A stretch of DNA of 64,000 bases from Rhodococcus sp. 1168 (GCF_002091955.1 NZ_MKKY01000025.1:62001-126000); one strand, 5' to 3'; shown: positions 50,086 through 60,357, counted from the first letter of the stretch. Translations and numbers: made by a program. The notes: generated from the sequence alone by a model not told the origin.

Positions 50086-50901
50086 ATGATGGGCCAGATG
50101 ATCGCCTCGCTCCGCCGCCTGCTCGGTGTCCTCACGGTCCCGATTCTGCTTGCCGGGTGCTGGACGGAACCCGAGGTCAGCGCGGATTCTTCGGCAACGA
50201 GGTCGACGGTCTCCGTGGTCAGGACACTCGAGCACGATCGTTCCGCGTTCACCCAGGGCCTGGAGATCGACGATGGTCAGCTCTACGAGAGCACCGGCCG
50301 CAAGGGATCGTCGTACGTGCGCGTGTCGTCGTTGGACACCGGCAAAGAACTGCGGCGGGTGGATCTGTCTGCCGACTACTTCGGCGAGGGCCTGACCGTC
50401 GCGGGCGATACCGTCTGGCAGATCACCTGGCAGAACGGAATCGCGTTCGCCCGAGACAAGGCCACTCTGGCCGGCGAGCGCGAGGTCGGCTACGACGGTG
50501 AAGGCTGGGGATTGTGTGCAGCAGCGGACGGTTTGGTGATGAGCGATGGGTCCTCGATGCTGTCCTTCCGAGATGCGGACACGTTCGAGGCCACCGGCAC
50601 CGTCGAGGTTACGCTCGATGGAACGCCGCTCGAATCGTTGAACGAACTCGAATGCGCCGACGACGGATCGGTCTACGCCAACCTCTGGCGCACGTTCGAT
50701 ATAGCGAAGATCGATCCTGCCACCGGGACGGTGTCGGAAATCATCGACGCCGAACCGCTGTGGAACTCGATGACCGAGCGTGAGCGCGACGGTGCCGACG
50801 TGCTCAACGGAATCGCCCAGATACCGGGCACCGACCGCTTTCTGGTGACGGGAAAGCTGTGGCCGAGCATGTTCGAGGTGGAGTTCACACCCGTGCAGTG
50901 A
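50086..50901 (+). CDS. Glutaminyl-peptide cyclotransferase-like lipoprotein
   Basis: A 271-residue secreted lipoprotein. The signal peptide ends in the lipobox LLAGC near residue 25. The rest is a five-bladed beta-propeller of the plant-type glutamine cyclotransferase family, with RSAFTQGLEI, LYESTGRKGSSYVR, YFGEGLTVAGDTVWQITW, GYDGEGWGLCA and LNGIAQIPG repeats. Such enzymes form N-terminal pyroglutamate. ATG 50086 or 50098 are both possible. Divergent to DUF3027. Confidence 0.85.
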   Translation: MMGQMIASLRRLLGVLTVPILLAGCWTEPEVSADSSATRSTVSVVRTLEHDRSAFTQGLEIDDGQLYESTGRKGSSYVRVSSLDTGKELRRVDLSADYFGEGLTVAGDTVWQITWQNGIAFARDKATLAGEREVGYDGEGWGLCAAADGLVMSDGSSMLSFRDADTFEATGTVEVTLDGTPLESLNELECADDGSVYANLWRTFDIAKIDPATGTVSEIIDAEPLWNSMTERERDGADVLNGIAQIPGTDRFLVTGKLWPSMFEVEFTPVQ

Positions 50902-50945
50902 GTCGGTGTACTCACACCCTCCGGTTTTAGGACAGAATTGACGAC

Positions 50946-52532
50946 GTGACAGACCCTCGAGACTCCGACACCCCGCCGGGAGAGGACCACCCGGGGTTCG
51001 AGAACTATCCGCCGGCTCCGCGCGCCGCCAGCCGCAGAACCCCGCTGCCCCCTCTTCACCCGTCGACTTCCCCGCCGGGTGATCGTCCGCGTGGTCCGAA
51101 GCCGCCGCCCATGCCCCGCAAGTTGACCGTTACTCGCGTCGCTGCGATGCGCAGCCGCGAGCTCACCAACAAGGGCATCGCGACTTTCCATCGGGCCGCG
51201 AAAGCAGACGGTGCCGACAAATCGGGACTCACCGCGCTGACGTACGCGACGATGGCCAACTTCGCCTCCGACGCTGCCACCGCTGTCGCATTGGCCAACA
51301 CACTCTTCTTCTCCGCCGCGACCGGTGAGGACAAGACGAAGGTTGCGCTGTATCTCGTCATCACCATCGCTCCGTTCGCTTTGATCGCGCCGCTGATCGG
51401 ACCGATGCTCGATCGGCTACAGCATGGTCGACGGCTCGCTCTCGCTGGTTCGTTCCTGCTGCGGACTGTTCTGGCCGTCGTGCTGGTGTTCAACTTCGAC
51501 AGCTGGATTCTCTATCCGGCTGCGCTGGGCATGCTGGTATTCAGTAAATCCTTCGCAGTACTCAAGAGCGCCGTGACACCGCGAGTGCTCCCACCCGAGA
51601 TCGACCTCGTTCGCGTCAATTCTCGTCTGACAGTGTTCGGCCTGATCGGCGGAACCATTGTCGCCGGCGGAATCGCGGGCGCTATCGCCTGGCTCTCCGG
51701 ATCGCCTGGCGCACTGTGGTTCGTAGCTGCCATCACCGTGCTGGGCGCCTACCTCAGCATGCGGATCCCGTCGTGGGTCGAAGTGACCGAAGGCGAAGTT
51801 CCAGCCACCTTGAGATACCACGGTGACGATGCCGAGACAGAGGTCATGCACCGTGCGAAACCGGGAACCACACCACCGAAGAACCGCCGCCAACCGCTGG
51901 GCAAAGCCGTCATCGTCGGCCTGTGGGGCAACGGAACCGTACGCATCCTCACCGGATTTCTGACGCTCTACATAGCCTTCGTCGCCAAAGCTCAGACCGA
52001 ACACGAGCCGATCAAGCAAGCAGCGATGCTCGGACTGGTCGGTGCATGCGCAGGAATCGGCAACTTCTCCGGAAACGCCGCAGGCGCTCGGATCAAGCTC
52101 GGCCGACCGTCCATCGTCATCATCCGATGTACGTTCGCCGTCACCGTCGTTGCCATTGTCGCGGCCGTCACCGACAGCCTGTTGACCGCCGCGTTGGCCG
52201 CACTGGTCGCCTCCTGTGCGAGTGCGCTCGCCAAGGTGTCGCTCGACGCATCTCTGCAATCCGATCTCCCACCCGAATCCATTGCGTCCGGATTCGGGCG
52301 CTCGGAGACGGTCCTACAGCTGTGCTGGGTGCTCGGAGGAACGCTGGGCGTGTTGTTGCCCACCGAGTACTGGATCGGCTTCACGGTCGTCTCGATCTTG
52401 CTCACGATCGGCCTGGTGCAGACCGTACTCACCAACCGAGGCAAAACACTGCTCCCAGGACTCGGCGGAAACCGACCCGAGCACGCCGAGCAGCGCAGTC
52501 CCGACTATTCACCCCAAGAGAACGTGAGTTAA
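50946..52532 (+). CDS. MFS-like multi-spanning membrane protein (Rv0876c-like)
   Basis: A 528-residue protein with a 100-residue Pro-rich cytoplasmic N-terminus (TPPGEDHPGFENYPPAPR and on) before a 12-helix major-facilitator core. It has MANFASDAATAVALANTLFF, PLIGPMLDRLQHGRR (motif-A-like) and SFAVLKSAVTPRVLPPE. It resembles the conserved M. tuberculosis protein Rv0876c. The long Pro-rich tail is typical of that group. It is followed directly by the DUF2771 gene. Substrate unknown. Confidence 0.83.
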   Translation: MTDPRDSDTPPGEDHPGFENYPPAPRAASRRTPLPPLHPSTSPPGDRPRGPKPPPMPRKLTVTRVAAMRSRELTNKGIATFHRAAKADGADKSGLTALTYATMANFASDAATAVALANTLFFSAATGEDKTKVALYLVITIAPFALIAPLIGPMLDRLQHGRRLALAGSFLLRTVLAVVLVFNFDSWILYPAALGMLVFSKSFAVLKSAVTPRVLPPEIDLVRVNSRLTVFGLIGGTIVAGGIAGAIAWLSGSPGALWFVAAITVLGAYLSMRIPSWVEVTEGEVPATLRYHGDDAETEVMHRAKPGTTPPKNRRQPLGKAVIVGLWGNGTVRILTGFLTLYIAFVAKAQTEHEPIKQAAMLGLVGACAGIGNFSGNAAGARIKLGRPSIVIIRCTFAVTVVAIVAAVTDSLLTAALAALVASCASALAKVSLDASLQSDLPPESIASGFGRSETVLQLCWVLGGTLGVLLPTEYWIGFTVVSILLTIGLVQTVLTNRGKTLLPGLGGNRPEHAEQRSPDYSPQENVS

Positions 52533-53054
52533 GTGAATCTTGCACCCAAGACCAAGAAGCTACTGGCGATCGGCACTGCCGGACTGATCGTCGTCGGCGT
52601 GGCGTTCGTCGCCGTCCTCGCACGACTCGTCTCCGACGCTCCAGCGCACAGACCGACCATCACGGCATTCGCGGACGGGAACACCGTCACCGTCGAGCCG
52701 TACCTGTACTGCCCCGTCGAGGCGCCGCTGTGTGAGAACGATGGATCGAGCGCGAGCGTGCCGGTTCGGAAGGGCTACCCGCTGCAGCTGTCTTTGCCCT
52801 CCGAGATCACCTCGGCACCGTGGATTCTCGCCGCTGTGTACTCCGACGATGCCGGGGTCGACGTCGTCGAAACCGACTCGCTGTATCTTCCTGATCAGAA
52901 ATTGGGTCTGACGGTGCCACCTGTGGACGCCGACGGACGAGCACTACTGGGCGTCGAAATCAGGTTGCCCTCCGGCATCATCGACACCGACACCCAGCAG
53001 GAAGAGATCATCAGTCACGCGATCTGGTCGATCGCGACGACACCGACCAGTTAG
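52533..53054 (+). CDS. DUF2771 family membrane-anchored protein
   Basis: A 173-residue protein with one N-terminal transmembrane anchor ([20 protein letters not shown]) and an extracytoplasmic beta-rich domain that includes [14 protein letters not shown] (possible disulfide) and LQLSLPSEI. It matches DUF2771. Its GTG follows the transporter's TAA immediately (52530-52535), so they are translated from one message. Function unknown; it may be an accessory to the transporter. Overlaps the convergent cspB by 4 bp. Confidence 0.8.
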   Translation: MNLAPKTKKLLAIGTAGLIVVGVAFVAVLARLVSDAPAHRPTITAFADGNTVTVEPYLYCPVEAPLCENDGSSASVPVRKGYPLQLSLPSEITSAPWILAAVYSDDAGVDVVETDSLYLPDQKLGLTVPPVDADGRALLGVEIRLPSGIIDTDTQQEEIISHAIWSIATTPTS

Positions 53055-53464
53055 CTGTCGAGCTCGCGCGCGACGGCCCTGACCACTTCGGAGATCTTCT
53101 GTGCGGTCTTGCGATCGGGGTACCTACCCTTACGCAGTTCAGGCTGGATCGTTGCTTCGAGAAGCGTGATCATGTCCTCGACCATCCCGTGCAGCTCGTC
53201 GGGCGTGTGCTTACGCTCGACGGGCTCACGACGGTTGGCGGTGTTCTGACGCAGAGTGGGAGCCGGCTCCAGGACCTTCAAGCTCAGCGCCTGAGGTCCA
53301 CGGCGTCCTGCGGCCATACCGAACTCGACGCGCTGACCTGCTTTGAGGCCCTCGACACCCGCTGGCAGCGCCGACGAGCGGACGTAGACGTCCTCTCCTT
53401 CTTCTTGCGAGAGGAAACCGAATCCCTTGTCGACGTCGTACCACTTCACCTTGCCGGTAGGCAC
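53051..53464 (-). CDS. cspB: Cold-shock-domain protein CspB with C-terminal extension
   Basis: A 137-residue protein. The N-terminal 65 residues form a cold-shock domain with RNP-1 KGFGFLS and RNP-2-like DVYVRSSAL. The remaining 70 residues are the actinobacterial extension: [18 protein letters not shown] and [25 protein letters not shown]. It is close to mycobacterial CspB. GTG 53464 gives the family start (PTGKVKWYD). It binds single-stranded nucleic acid. Confidence 0.92.
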   Translation of the reverse strand: MPTGKVKWYDVDKGFGFLSQEEGEDVYVRSSALPAGVEGLKAGQRVEFGMAAGRRGPQALSLKVLEPAPTLRQNTANRREPVERKHTPDELHGMVEDMITLLEATIQPELRKGRYPDRKTAQKISEVVRAVARELDS

Positions 53465-53594
53465 TGCGCTCACCCGTCCATTTGTCTCGGTAAATAGCCT
53501 GTTCTGCACAAATTTCGCGCCCAACAGCGGTGCTGGACGCGAATGCCCCAGCATAGCGCGAAGGAGTGCTCGGCAGCACGTCGGTTGATCGGGC

Positions 53595-53600
53595 TACCGT
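53595..53600 (+). promoter_or_regulatory. -10 element for leaderless small membrane-protein gene
   Basis: TACCGT (TANNNT) lies exactly 7 bases before GTG 53608, supporting that codon as start over the upstream GTG at 53566. Confidence 0.45.
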
Positions 53601-53607
53601 TACCGAC

Positions 53608-53826
53608 GTGGCTGATCAAACACCCCGAAACGGCACGACCCTTCTTCGAATCTCGTTGGCAATATTTGCGATCGGGTTGGTCGCGATCGTCGCTATCTTC
53701 GCGGTGCCTGCGATATCCGGGGACGACCCCCCGCTGTGGCTCTATCTGACCGCAATGATCTTCTCGCCCCTGGGCTTCGTGCTGGCGATAGTATTTGCAT
53801 TGCTGTCCGGCCGACGGGCGAGATAA
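53608..53826 (+). CDS. Small two-helix membrane protein
   Basis: A 72-residue protein with two transmembrane helices (about 13-35 and 43-65) and a short periplasmic loop SGDDPPLWLY. No family is recognised. The start at 53608 follows from the leaderless promoter. It ends 16 bp before the YccF gene, so it may be transcribed with it. Confidence 0.68.
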   Translation: MADQTPRNGTTLLRISLAIFAIGLVAIVAIFAVPAISGDDPPLWLYLTAMIFSPLGFVLAIVFALLSGRRAR

Positions 53827-53842
53827 AACAGGGGGGCACCAC

Positions 53843-54214
53843 GTGCGAGTCGTTCTCAACATCATCTGGTTGATTTTCGGCGGGCTATGGCTGGCTGTCG
53901 GCTACTTCGCGGCGGGCATCATCTGCTGCATCCTCATCATCACGATTCCGTTCGGTATCGCGTCGTTCCGCATCGGCGTCTACGCCCTGTGGCCTTTCGG
54001 CAAGACGGTCGTCGACAAACCGACGTCGGGGGTCGCGTCCATAATCGGCAACGTCATCTGGCTCCTCGTCGCGGGTATCTGGCTGGCCATCGCGCATGTG
54101 GTGTCCGCAATTGCCATGGCGATCACGATCATCGGTATTCCACTCGCCATTGCGAATCTGAAAATGGTTCCAATCTCACTCATGCCGCTCGGCAAGGACA
54201 TCGTCGACTCCTGA
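53843..54214 (+). CDS. YccF domain membrane protein
   Basis: A 123-residue inner-membrane protein with two repeated YccF units: NIIWLIFGGLWLAVGYF with IPFGIASFRIG, then NVIWLLVAGIWLAIAHV with IPLAIANLKM. Four hydrophobic segments. GTG 53843 has an AGGGGGG site 6 bp upstream. Matches Rv0870c-like proteins and lies upstream of rpfA as in mycobacteria. Function unknown. Confidence 0.88.
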   Translation: MRVVLNIIWLIFGGLWLAVGYFAAGIICCILIITIPFGIASFRIGVYALWPFGKTVVDKPTSGVASIIGNVIWLLVAGIWLAIAHVVSAIAMAITIIGIPLAIANLKMVPISLMPLGKDIVDS

Positions 54215-54238
54215 CACTCCAGCACCACTCACGACCGG

Positions 54239-54256
54239 ATGTGACTTCCATCACAT
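54239..54256. promoter_or_regulatory. CRP/GlxR-type binding site upstream of rpfA
   Basis: ATGTGACTTCCATCACAT contains a perfect TGTGA-N6-TCACA consensus. Cyclic-AMP receptor proteins (Rv3676, GlxR) are known to control rpf genes in relatives. It lies about 150 bp upstream of the candidate -35. Confidence 0.8.
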
Positions 54257-54282
54257 AACGGCGGGGTAACGGACGTGCAACG
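54255..54282 (+). promoter_or_regulatory. MtrA-like direct repeats upstream of rpfA
   Basis: ATAACG (54255-54260), GTAACG (54266-54271) and GCAACG (54277-54282) stand at an exact 11-bp period, one helical turn. MtrA-type regulators bind such direct repeats, and rpf genes are known MtrA targets in actinobacteria. Confidence 0.55.
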
Positions 54283-54321
54283 ACCGGGGGTTCACTCGAC
54301 GACAAGGCCACTAGCTGCGCA

Positions 54322-54338
54322 TTCGGCCGATGGCCGAA
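54322..54338. repeat. Short perfect hairpin upstream of the rpfA promoter
   Basis: TTCGGCC-GAT-GGCCGAA forms a 7-bp stem with a 3-base loop (54322-54338), upstream of the candidate promoter. It could be a protein-binding site or a weak terminator of YccF transcription. Confidence 0.4.
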
Positions 54339-54391
54339 ACTGCGTTGGGCCGCACATCCGGACGACCCAAAAAACCAAGAGTTACCAAATA

Positions 54392-54420
54392 GTGACACTC
54401 CGCGGGAATTTCAGTACCGT
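54392..54420 (+). promoter_or_regulatory. Candidate rpfA promoter
   Basis: GTGACA (54392-54397) and TACCGT (54415-54420) are separated by 17 bp, a good sigma-A type arrangement. Transcription would begin near 54427, about 35 bp before the riboswitch and 260 bp before the ATG. Confidence 0.55.
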
Positions 54421-54460
54421 CGTCCACGGCTGAGAAACTTCGGCTGAATCCGGACCCGCA

Positions 54461-55301
<841 letters not shown>

Positions 55302-55317
55302 AAACTCCACACCATAG

Positions 55318-55351
55318 AAAAAGGGCCCCCGATCACTCGGGGGCCCTTTTT
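55318..55351. terminator. Strong bidirectional terminator after rpfA
   Basis: A perfect 15-bp stem with a 4-base loop: AAAAAGGGCCCCCGA (55318-55332), TCAC, and its complement ending in TTTTT (55337-55351). It serves rpfA and the convergent small gene. Confidence 0.93.
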
Positions 55352-55363
55352 CGTGGTTCGGAT

Positions 55364-55552
55364 CTAACGGTTGATGACGGTCACTGGATGGGCATACAGC
55401 AGTTGGTCCACGGGCAACGGAAACTCGGTTTCCTCGCCGAACGGCGACAAGCTTCCCGAGCGCGAGGACGCCAATTCACTGACCGCATGGTCGCCGCGAG
55501 CGGTTTCCGGCCAGCCTGGATCTACGTAGGGCTTCTTCGACTTGTTCACCAT
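55364..55552 (-). CDS. Small conserved hypothetical protein (Rv0863-like position)
   Basis: A 62-residue soluble protein beginning MVNKSKKPYVDPGWPE and ending LLYAHPVTVINR, with a central Ser-rich stretch. It lies between rpfA and the divergent helicase-associated gene, where M. tuberculosis has the small gene Rv0863. A longer open frame upstream runs through the helicase partner gene and is discarded. Function unknown. Confidence 0.7.
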   Translation of the reverse strand: MVNKSKKPYVDPGWPETARGDHAVSELASSRSGSLSPFGEETEFPLPVDQLLYAHPVTVINR

Positions 55553-55599
55553 GGGACCATTTTGACACCTGCGCTGCACCCAAAGCCAGTCCAGGTCTC

Positions 55600-55605
55600 T
55601 AATCT
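55600..55605 (+). promoter_or_regulatory. -10 element for leaderless helicase-partner transcript
   Basis: TAATCT (TANNNT) lies 8 bases before ATG 55614, with no ribosome site. Confidence 0.45.
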
Positions 55606-55613
55606 GGTAGTCG

Positions 55614-57884
55614 ATGACCGATACTGCAGTGCCTCCAGACCTCGCAGCGTGGCTTTCTTCACGGACCGACAGCGAGCTCGTCAGCATCCTCACGCTGCGA
55701 CCCGACCTCACCGTGCCACCGCCGACCACAATCGACGTGCTCGCCGGACGGGCCGAACAGCGTGCCTCGATCCTGCGCTGCGCTGACGCACTCGACACGT
55801 TGGCGCTGACGATTCTGGAGATCCTTGCGCTCGAGGGCGCCCACGAGATGCCGGTCGACCGCGAGCGACTGGATGCTGCCGTCGGCAAGCGAGCCACGAC
55901 CAAGGCCGTCGACAAAGCCCTCGGATTTCTGCGAGAACGAGCACTCGTCTGGGGTACAGGTTCGATTCGGATGCCGCCCGCGGCGCGGGATGCGGTCCCA
56001 TGGCGAATCGGGCGAATACTCGACCCGACCGAGGACCTCAGCCCCGAGCGGATCACCGACGCGCTCGCTCGAATCGGTGAAGGTGAACGCACCCTGCTCA
56101 TGACACTGGCCCGGTCATCACCGACTGGGCGCACCAGGGATGCTGCCCCGGGCACGTCCGAGGACCGTCCCGTTCAGAAGCTACTGCGCGCCGGGTTGCT
56201 GATCTGGCTCGACGAACAGACGGTCGAACTCCCCCAGCAGGTCGGCCAAGCCCTACGCGGCGAGCCGATCTTCGATCCGACGTCGCTGACGCCGCCGAAG
56301 CGCGCCAGCACGAAATACCACCTCACCGATGTGAACGCTGCCGCCGCGGGTGAGGCCCTGGAACTGATTCGGCATTGTGCCCTGATCATCGAAGCGCTGT
56401 CGATGACGCCTGCCCCCGCGCTCAAAGCCGGTGGCCTGGGCGTACGTGAAGTCAAGCGCATCACCAAGGTAACCGGGCTCGAGGAACAACGCGTCAGCCT
56501 GCTGTCAGAAATACTGGCAGCTGCATCGCTCATCACCAGCGGAACCCCCGACCCGCTGCCACCCAACGATTCGGGCGAGGACTACTGGGGTCCGACCCCC
56601 GCCGTCGAACCGTGGACCACTGCAACTCCGTCATCCCGATGGCATACCGTCGCTGCGGCATGGCTGGATGTACAGCGTGCGCCCTGGCTGATCGGGATGC
56701 GCGACCCCAATGACAAACCGGTGGCCGCGTTGTCCGAAGAGGTGCGCTCACCTGCAGCTCCCCGCGACCGTCGAACGATTCTCGAGTTCCTCGCCGAACT
56801 CGGCCCGGGCAATGCCATCGCCGACGGCGAGGTCGCGCGCGGCCTCGCCTGGCGTCGACCACGTGCCATGTCCCGATACGCGCTTCGACCGGTGTCGAAG
56901 ATGATCGGCGAGGCGACGGCGATGGGCATCGTCGCCCGCGGGGCGCTGTCGACGCCAGGCAAGGCGCTACTGCACGGCGGCGACGCCGAGGCCGCAATGC
57001 GTGCTGCGCTGCCCGAACCGATCGACTACGTCCTGATTCAGGCCGACCTCACGCTCGTCGCGCCCGGCCCCCTCGAGCCCGATCTCGAGCATCGGATCGA
57101 ACTCGTTGCCGATGTCGAATCCGCAGGTGCCGCTACGGTCTATCGGATCACCGAGAACTCCCTTCGTCGGGCGCTCGACATCGGTATGAGTGCGTCCGAG
57201 CTGCACGCGTTGTTCGCCGCGCACTCCCGTACGCCGGTCCCTCAGGGATTGACCTACCTGATCGACGACGTCGCCCGCCGTCACGGCCGACTACGTGCGG
57301 GGGTCGCCGCGTCGTTCGTGCGATGTGAAGATCCGGCCTTGCTTGCCGAGGTACTTACCTCTGCTGCTGCCGAACAGCTCGCGCTGCGCGCGCTCGCACC
57401 GACGGTCGCGATCTCCCAGGCACCGCTCAACGAAGTCATGCGGGCACTCGATGCCGCAGGATTCGCACCTGCGGGTGAAGACGCCAACGGCATCATTCTC
57501 GATCTGCGCTCACGCGGCGCCCGAATTCCGTTGCACAGAGTTCGGCCCGCGTTCAGGCAGCCTGCCATCGCCACCGACGAGCAGCTCACCCGTCTCGTCT
57601 CGGAACTTCGAGCCGGCGATCGTGCATCTCGCGCGGTTGGGCGCCCGGTCCTTGCCGACGGGACGCGCGCCACCGGGTCGGCGACGATGGCGTTGCTCCA
57701 CACCGCACTGAAAGCTCGGCGAAGTGTGTCGATCGGGTATGTCGACGCGCAGGGGGTCGCGTCGCAACGCATCGTCGATCCGGTCAACGTCGGGGGCGGC
57801 CAACTCGACGCATATGTGTCGGCCACCGGTGAGGTCCGCCGGTTCACCTTGCACCGCATCACCTCGGTGGCCCTGATCGACTAG
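55614..57884 (+). CDS. XPB-associated protein with helicase-associated and WYL domains
   Basis: A 756-residue protein, the partner of the XPB helicase in actinobacteria. It begins LAAWLSSRTDSELVSILTLRPDL, has several winged-helix-like segments (about 60-320), the Helicase_C_3 (XPB/Ssl2 N-terminal-like) region with DYVLIQADLTLVAPGPLEPD (about 480-620), and a C-terminal WYL-type beta domain (ARRSVSIGYVDAQGV, RIVDPVNVGGGQLDAYV). WYL domains bind ligands or single-stranded DNA. It is followed by the helicase gene. Role probably in DNA repair; mechanism unknown. Confidence 0.85.
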   Translation: MTDTAVPPDLAAWLSSRTDSELVSILTLRPDLTVPPPTTIDVLAGRAEQRASILRCADALDTLALTILEILALEGAHEMPVDRERLDAAVGKRATTKAVDKALGFLRERALVWGTGSIRMPPAARDAVPWRIGRILDPTEDLSPERITDALARIGEGERTLLMTLARSSPTGRTRDAAPGTSEDRPVQKLLRAGLLIWLDEQTVELPQQVGQALRGEPIFDPTSLTPPKRASTKYHLTDVNAAAAGEALELIRHCALIIEALSMTPAPALKAGGLGVREVKRITKVTGLEEQRVSLLSEILAAASLITSGTPDPLPPNDSGEDYWGPTPAVEPWTTATPSSRWHTVAAAWLDVQRAPWLIGMRDPNDKPVAALSEEVRSPAAPRDRRTILEFLAELGPGNAIADGEVARGLAWRRPRAMSRYALRPVSKMIGEATAMGIVARGALSTPGKALLHGGDAEAAMRAALPEPIDYVLIQADLTLVAPGPLEPDLEHRIELVADVESAGAATVYRITENSLRRALDIGMSASELHALFAAHSRTPVPQGLTYLIDDVARRHGRLRAGVAASFVRCEDPALLAEVLTSAAAEQLALRALAPTVAISQAPLNEVMRALDAAGFAPAGEDANGIILDLRSRGARIPLHRVRPAFRQPAIATDEQLTRLVSELRAGDRASRAVGRPVLADGTRATGSATMALLHTALKARRSVSIGYVDAQGVASQRIVDPVNVGGGQLDAYVSATGEVRRFTLHRITSVALID

Positions 57885-58002
57885 CGTCCAGGCCTCCGTT
57901 ATCCGAGCGCGGAGCATCACATGGCGCCGAGGGCGCTATATCAGGACAATGGAGAAGTTGCGCACTTTCTTCCATGCAACGCGAAGTTCTCTAGGAGGAA
58001 CT

Positions 58003-59658
58003 GTGACCGACGGCCCCCTGATCGTCCAGTCCGACAAAACCCTGTTGCTCGAAGTCGATCACGAGCTCGCAGGTGCCGCTCGCGCCGCCATTGCTCCGTT
58101 CGCCGAACTCGAACGTGCTCCCGAACATATTCACACGTATCGGATCACTCCGCTTGCTCTGTGGAACGCGCGGGCCGCGGGCCATGACGCCGAACAGGTC
58201 GTCGACGCGCTCGTCAACTTCTCGCGCTACGCCGTTCCGCAGCCTTTGCTCGTCGACATCGTCGACACGATGGCGCGATACGGTCGGTTGCAGTTGGTGA
58301 AGAGTCCGGTCCACGGGCTTTCGCTGATCAGCCTGGATCGCGCCGTGTTGACCGAGGTCATGCGGCACAAGAAGATCGCTCCGATGCTCGGTGCGATGGT
58401 CGACGAGGACACGGTTCTCGTCCATCCGAGCGAGCGTGGCCACCTCAAACAGCTGCTGCTGAAGATCGGCTGGCCCGCAGAGGACCTGGCCGGCTATGTC
58501 GACGGCGAGGCGCATCCCATCGAACTCGACACCGAGGGCGGTAAGTGGACGCTGCGCGATTATCAGGCGATGGCCGCTGATTCGTTCTGGGCCGGCGGCT
58601 CCGGCGTCGTGGTACTTCCGTGTGGTGCGGGTAAGACGATGGTGGGCGCCGCCGCGATGGCCAAAGCCAAGGCGACGACGCTCATTCTCGTCACCAACAC
58701 CGTCGCCGGCCGTCAGTGGAAGCGTGAGCTGATCGCTCGCACTTCGCTCACCGAGGAAGAGATCGGCGAGTACTCCGGGGAGCGTAAGGAGATTCGCCCT
58801 GTGACGATCGCCACGTACCAGGTGATCACGCGTCGCACCAAGGGTGAGTACAAGCACCTCGAACTGTTCGATTCCCGCGACTGGGGATTGGTGATCTACG
58901 ACGAGGTCCACCTGCTACCCGCACCGGTGTTCCGGATGACGGCAGATCTGCAATCACGTCGCCGTCTCGGGTTGACCGCAACACTGGTGCGCGAGGACGG
59001 CCGCGAGGGCGACGTCTTCTCACTCATCGGGCCGAAGAGGTACGACGCCCCGTGGAAGGACATCGAAGCGCAAGGGTGGATCGCACCCGCCGAGTGCATC
59101 GAGGTCCGGGTAACGTTGACCGACGCCGAGCGCATGGCGTACGCGGTTGCCGAGCCCGAGGAACGATACAAACTCTGCTCGACGGCCCACACCAAGGTGG
59201 CGGTTGTGAAGTCGATCCTCGCCAAACACGAGGGCGCGCCGACCCTGGTGATCGGCGCCTACCTGGATCAGTTGAACGAACTCGGTGAGGCACTGAACGC
59301 GCCGGTGATTCAAGGTTCGACGAAGAACAAGGAACGCGAGGTACTGTTCGACGCCTTCCGAAAGGGCGAGATCCCGACCCTGGTGGTCAGCAAGGTCGCG
59401 AACTTCTCCATCGATCTACCGGAAGCATCTGTGGCAGTTCAGGTTTCCGGAACTTTCGGCTCACGCCAGGAGGAAGCTCAGCGGCTCGGACGACTGCTGC
59501 GTCCGAAGCACGACGGTGGTCAGGCGCACTTCTACTCCGTCGTCTCACGGGACACACTCGACGCCGAATACGCGGCACACCGGCAACGCTTCCTGGCCGA
59601 GCAGGGTTATGCGTACCGAATCACCGACGCAGACGACTTGCTCGGTCCTGCCATCTGA
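58003..59658 (+). CDS. ercc3: XPB-family DNA repair helicase
   Basis: A 551-residue SF2 helicase homologous to eukaryotic XPB/ERCC3 and mycobacterial Rv0861c. It has an N-terminal damage-recognition-like domain, Walker A PCGAGKT (206-212), DEVH box (300-303), GLTATLVRED with the RED motif (330-332), and motif VI QRLGRLLRP. It unwinds DNA 3' to 5'. GTG 58003 has an AGGAGG site 4 bp before it; the frame opens upstream without support. Confidence 0.93.
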   Translation: MTDGPLIVQSDKTLLLEVDHELAGAARAAIAPFAELERAPEHIHTYRITPLALWNARAAGHDAEQVVDALVNFSRYAVPQPLLVDIVDTMARYGRLQLVKSPVHGLSLISLDRAVLTEVMRHKKIAPMLGAMVDEDTVLVHPSERGHLKQLLLKIGWPAEDLAGYVDGEAHPIELDTEGGKWTLRDYQAMAADSFWAGGSGVVVLPCGAGKTMVGAAAMAKAKATTLILVTNTVAGRQWKRELIARTSLTEEEIGEYSGERKEIRPVTIATYQVITRRTKGEYKHLELFDSRDWGLVIYDEVHLLPAPVFRMTADLQSRRRLGLTATLVREDGREGDVFSLIGPKRYDAPWKDIEAQGWIAPAECIEVRVTLTDAERMAYAVAEPEERYKLCSTAHTKVAVVKSILAKHEGAPTLVIGAYLDQLNELGEALNAPVIQGSTKNKEREVLFDAFRKGEIPTLVVSKVANFSIDLPEASVAVQVSGTFGSRQEEAQRLGRLLRPKHDGGQAHFYSVVSRDTLDAEYAAHRQRFLAEQGYAYRITDADDLLGPAI

Positions 59659-59680
59659 TATTCGTGCTACTAATGAGCAT

Positions 59681-60349
59681 GTGCGCCGTTTCCAGTTCCC
59701 TGTCGATGTAGCCCATGCCGCGTCGGTGAACGAGACGATGGCAGATGTTCGCAGGCTGAGAGTGTCTGCGATCGTCACGGCCGTCGTGTTGATTGCCGTC
59801 GCGGCATGGTTCTTCTGGATGGCTCACCCGTGGTCGTACATTTTGGGTGCGGTGTTTCTCATCGCCGCAGCGACCTCACTGTGGGTCACGGTGTGGGCAC
59901 CTCGCAAGGTGGGCGCGGTCGAGGACCTCTACGCGAAGGGCCAGCTGATTCCGGCTGTCATCGCCGAGACCCGTCCACGCGGGGTCACTATTCTCGCTCT
60001 GCTGGATATCGCGAAGCCCGGCGCCGAGTCACGGCACTATGTGCTCGTGACCAGGAGTATTCGGGCCCTGCCCGGCCACGAACTGGTCGAAGGGGAACTG
60101 GTTCCGTCGATCGCAGTCCTTGCCGACCGGACCAAGAACACCACCGGTGACACCTGGCAGATGGTCTCCCCCATGCCCATCGCCTGGGGAACCACCGACG
60201 CGTCCGTCATCGAGCGAGCCACGGCGGAGATCACCGAATCCGAGTGGTCCTTGCTGCTTGCGAACATCGGCCTGTCCGAGAAGGTGCGTGCGGCCGATAA
60301 TCAGCAACTCCTGGTCGATCCACCCGACCTGCCCGAGGACCTTCGGTAA
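59681..60349 (+). CDS. DUF3239-like membrane protein
   Basis: A 222-residue protein with two transmembrane helices (about 30-48 and 52-72) and a soluble C-terminal domain with VGAVEDLYAKGQLIPAVIAETRPRG and YVLVTRSIRALPGHELVEGE. I associate this pattern with DUF3239. GTG 59681 is the probable start; longer frames lie inside the helicase gene. Function unknown. Confidence 0.68.
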   Translation: MRRFQFPVDVAHAASVNETMADVRRLRVSAIVTAVVLIAVAAWFFWMAHPWSYILGAVFLIAAATSLWVTVWAPRKVGAVEDLYAKGQLIPAVIAETRPRGVTILALLDIAKPGAESRHYVLVTRSIRALPGHELVEGELVPSIAVLADRTKNTTGDTWQMVSPMPIAWGTTDASVIERATAEITESEWSLLLANIGLSEKVRAADNQQLLVDPPDLPEDLR

Positions 60350-60357
60350 GTCCGGGC

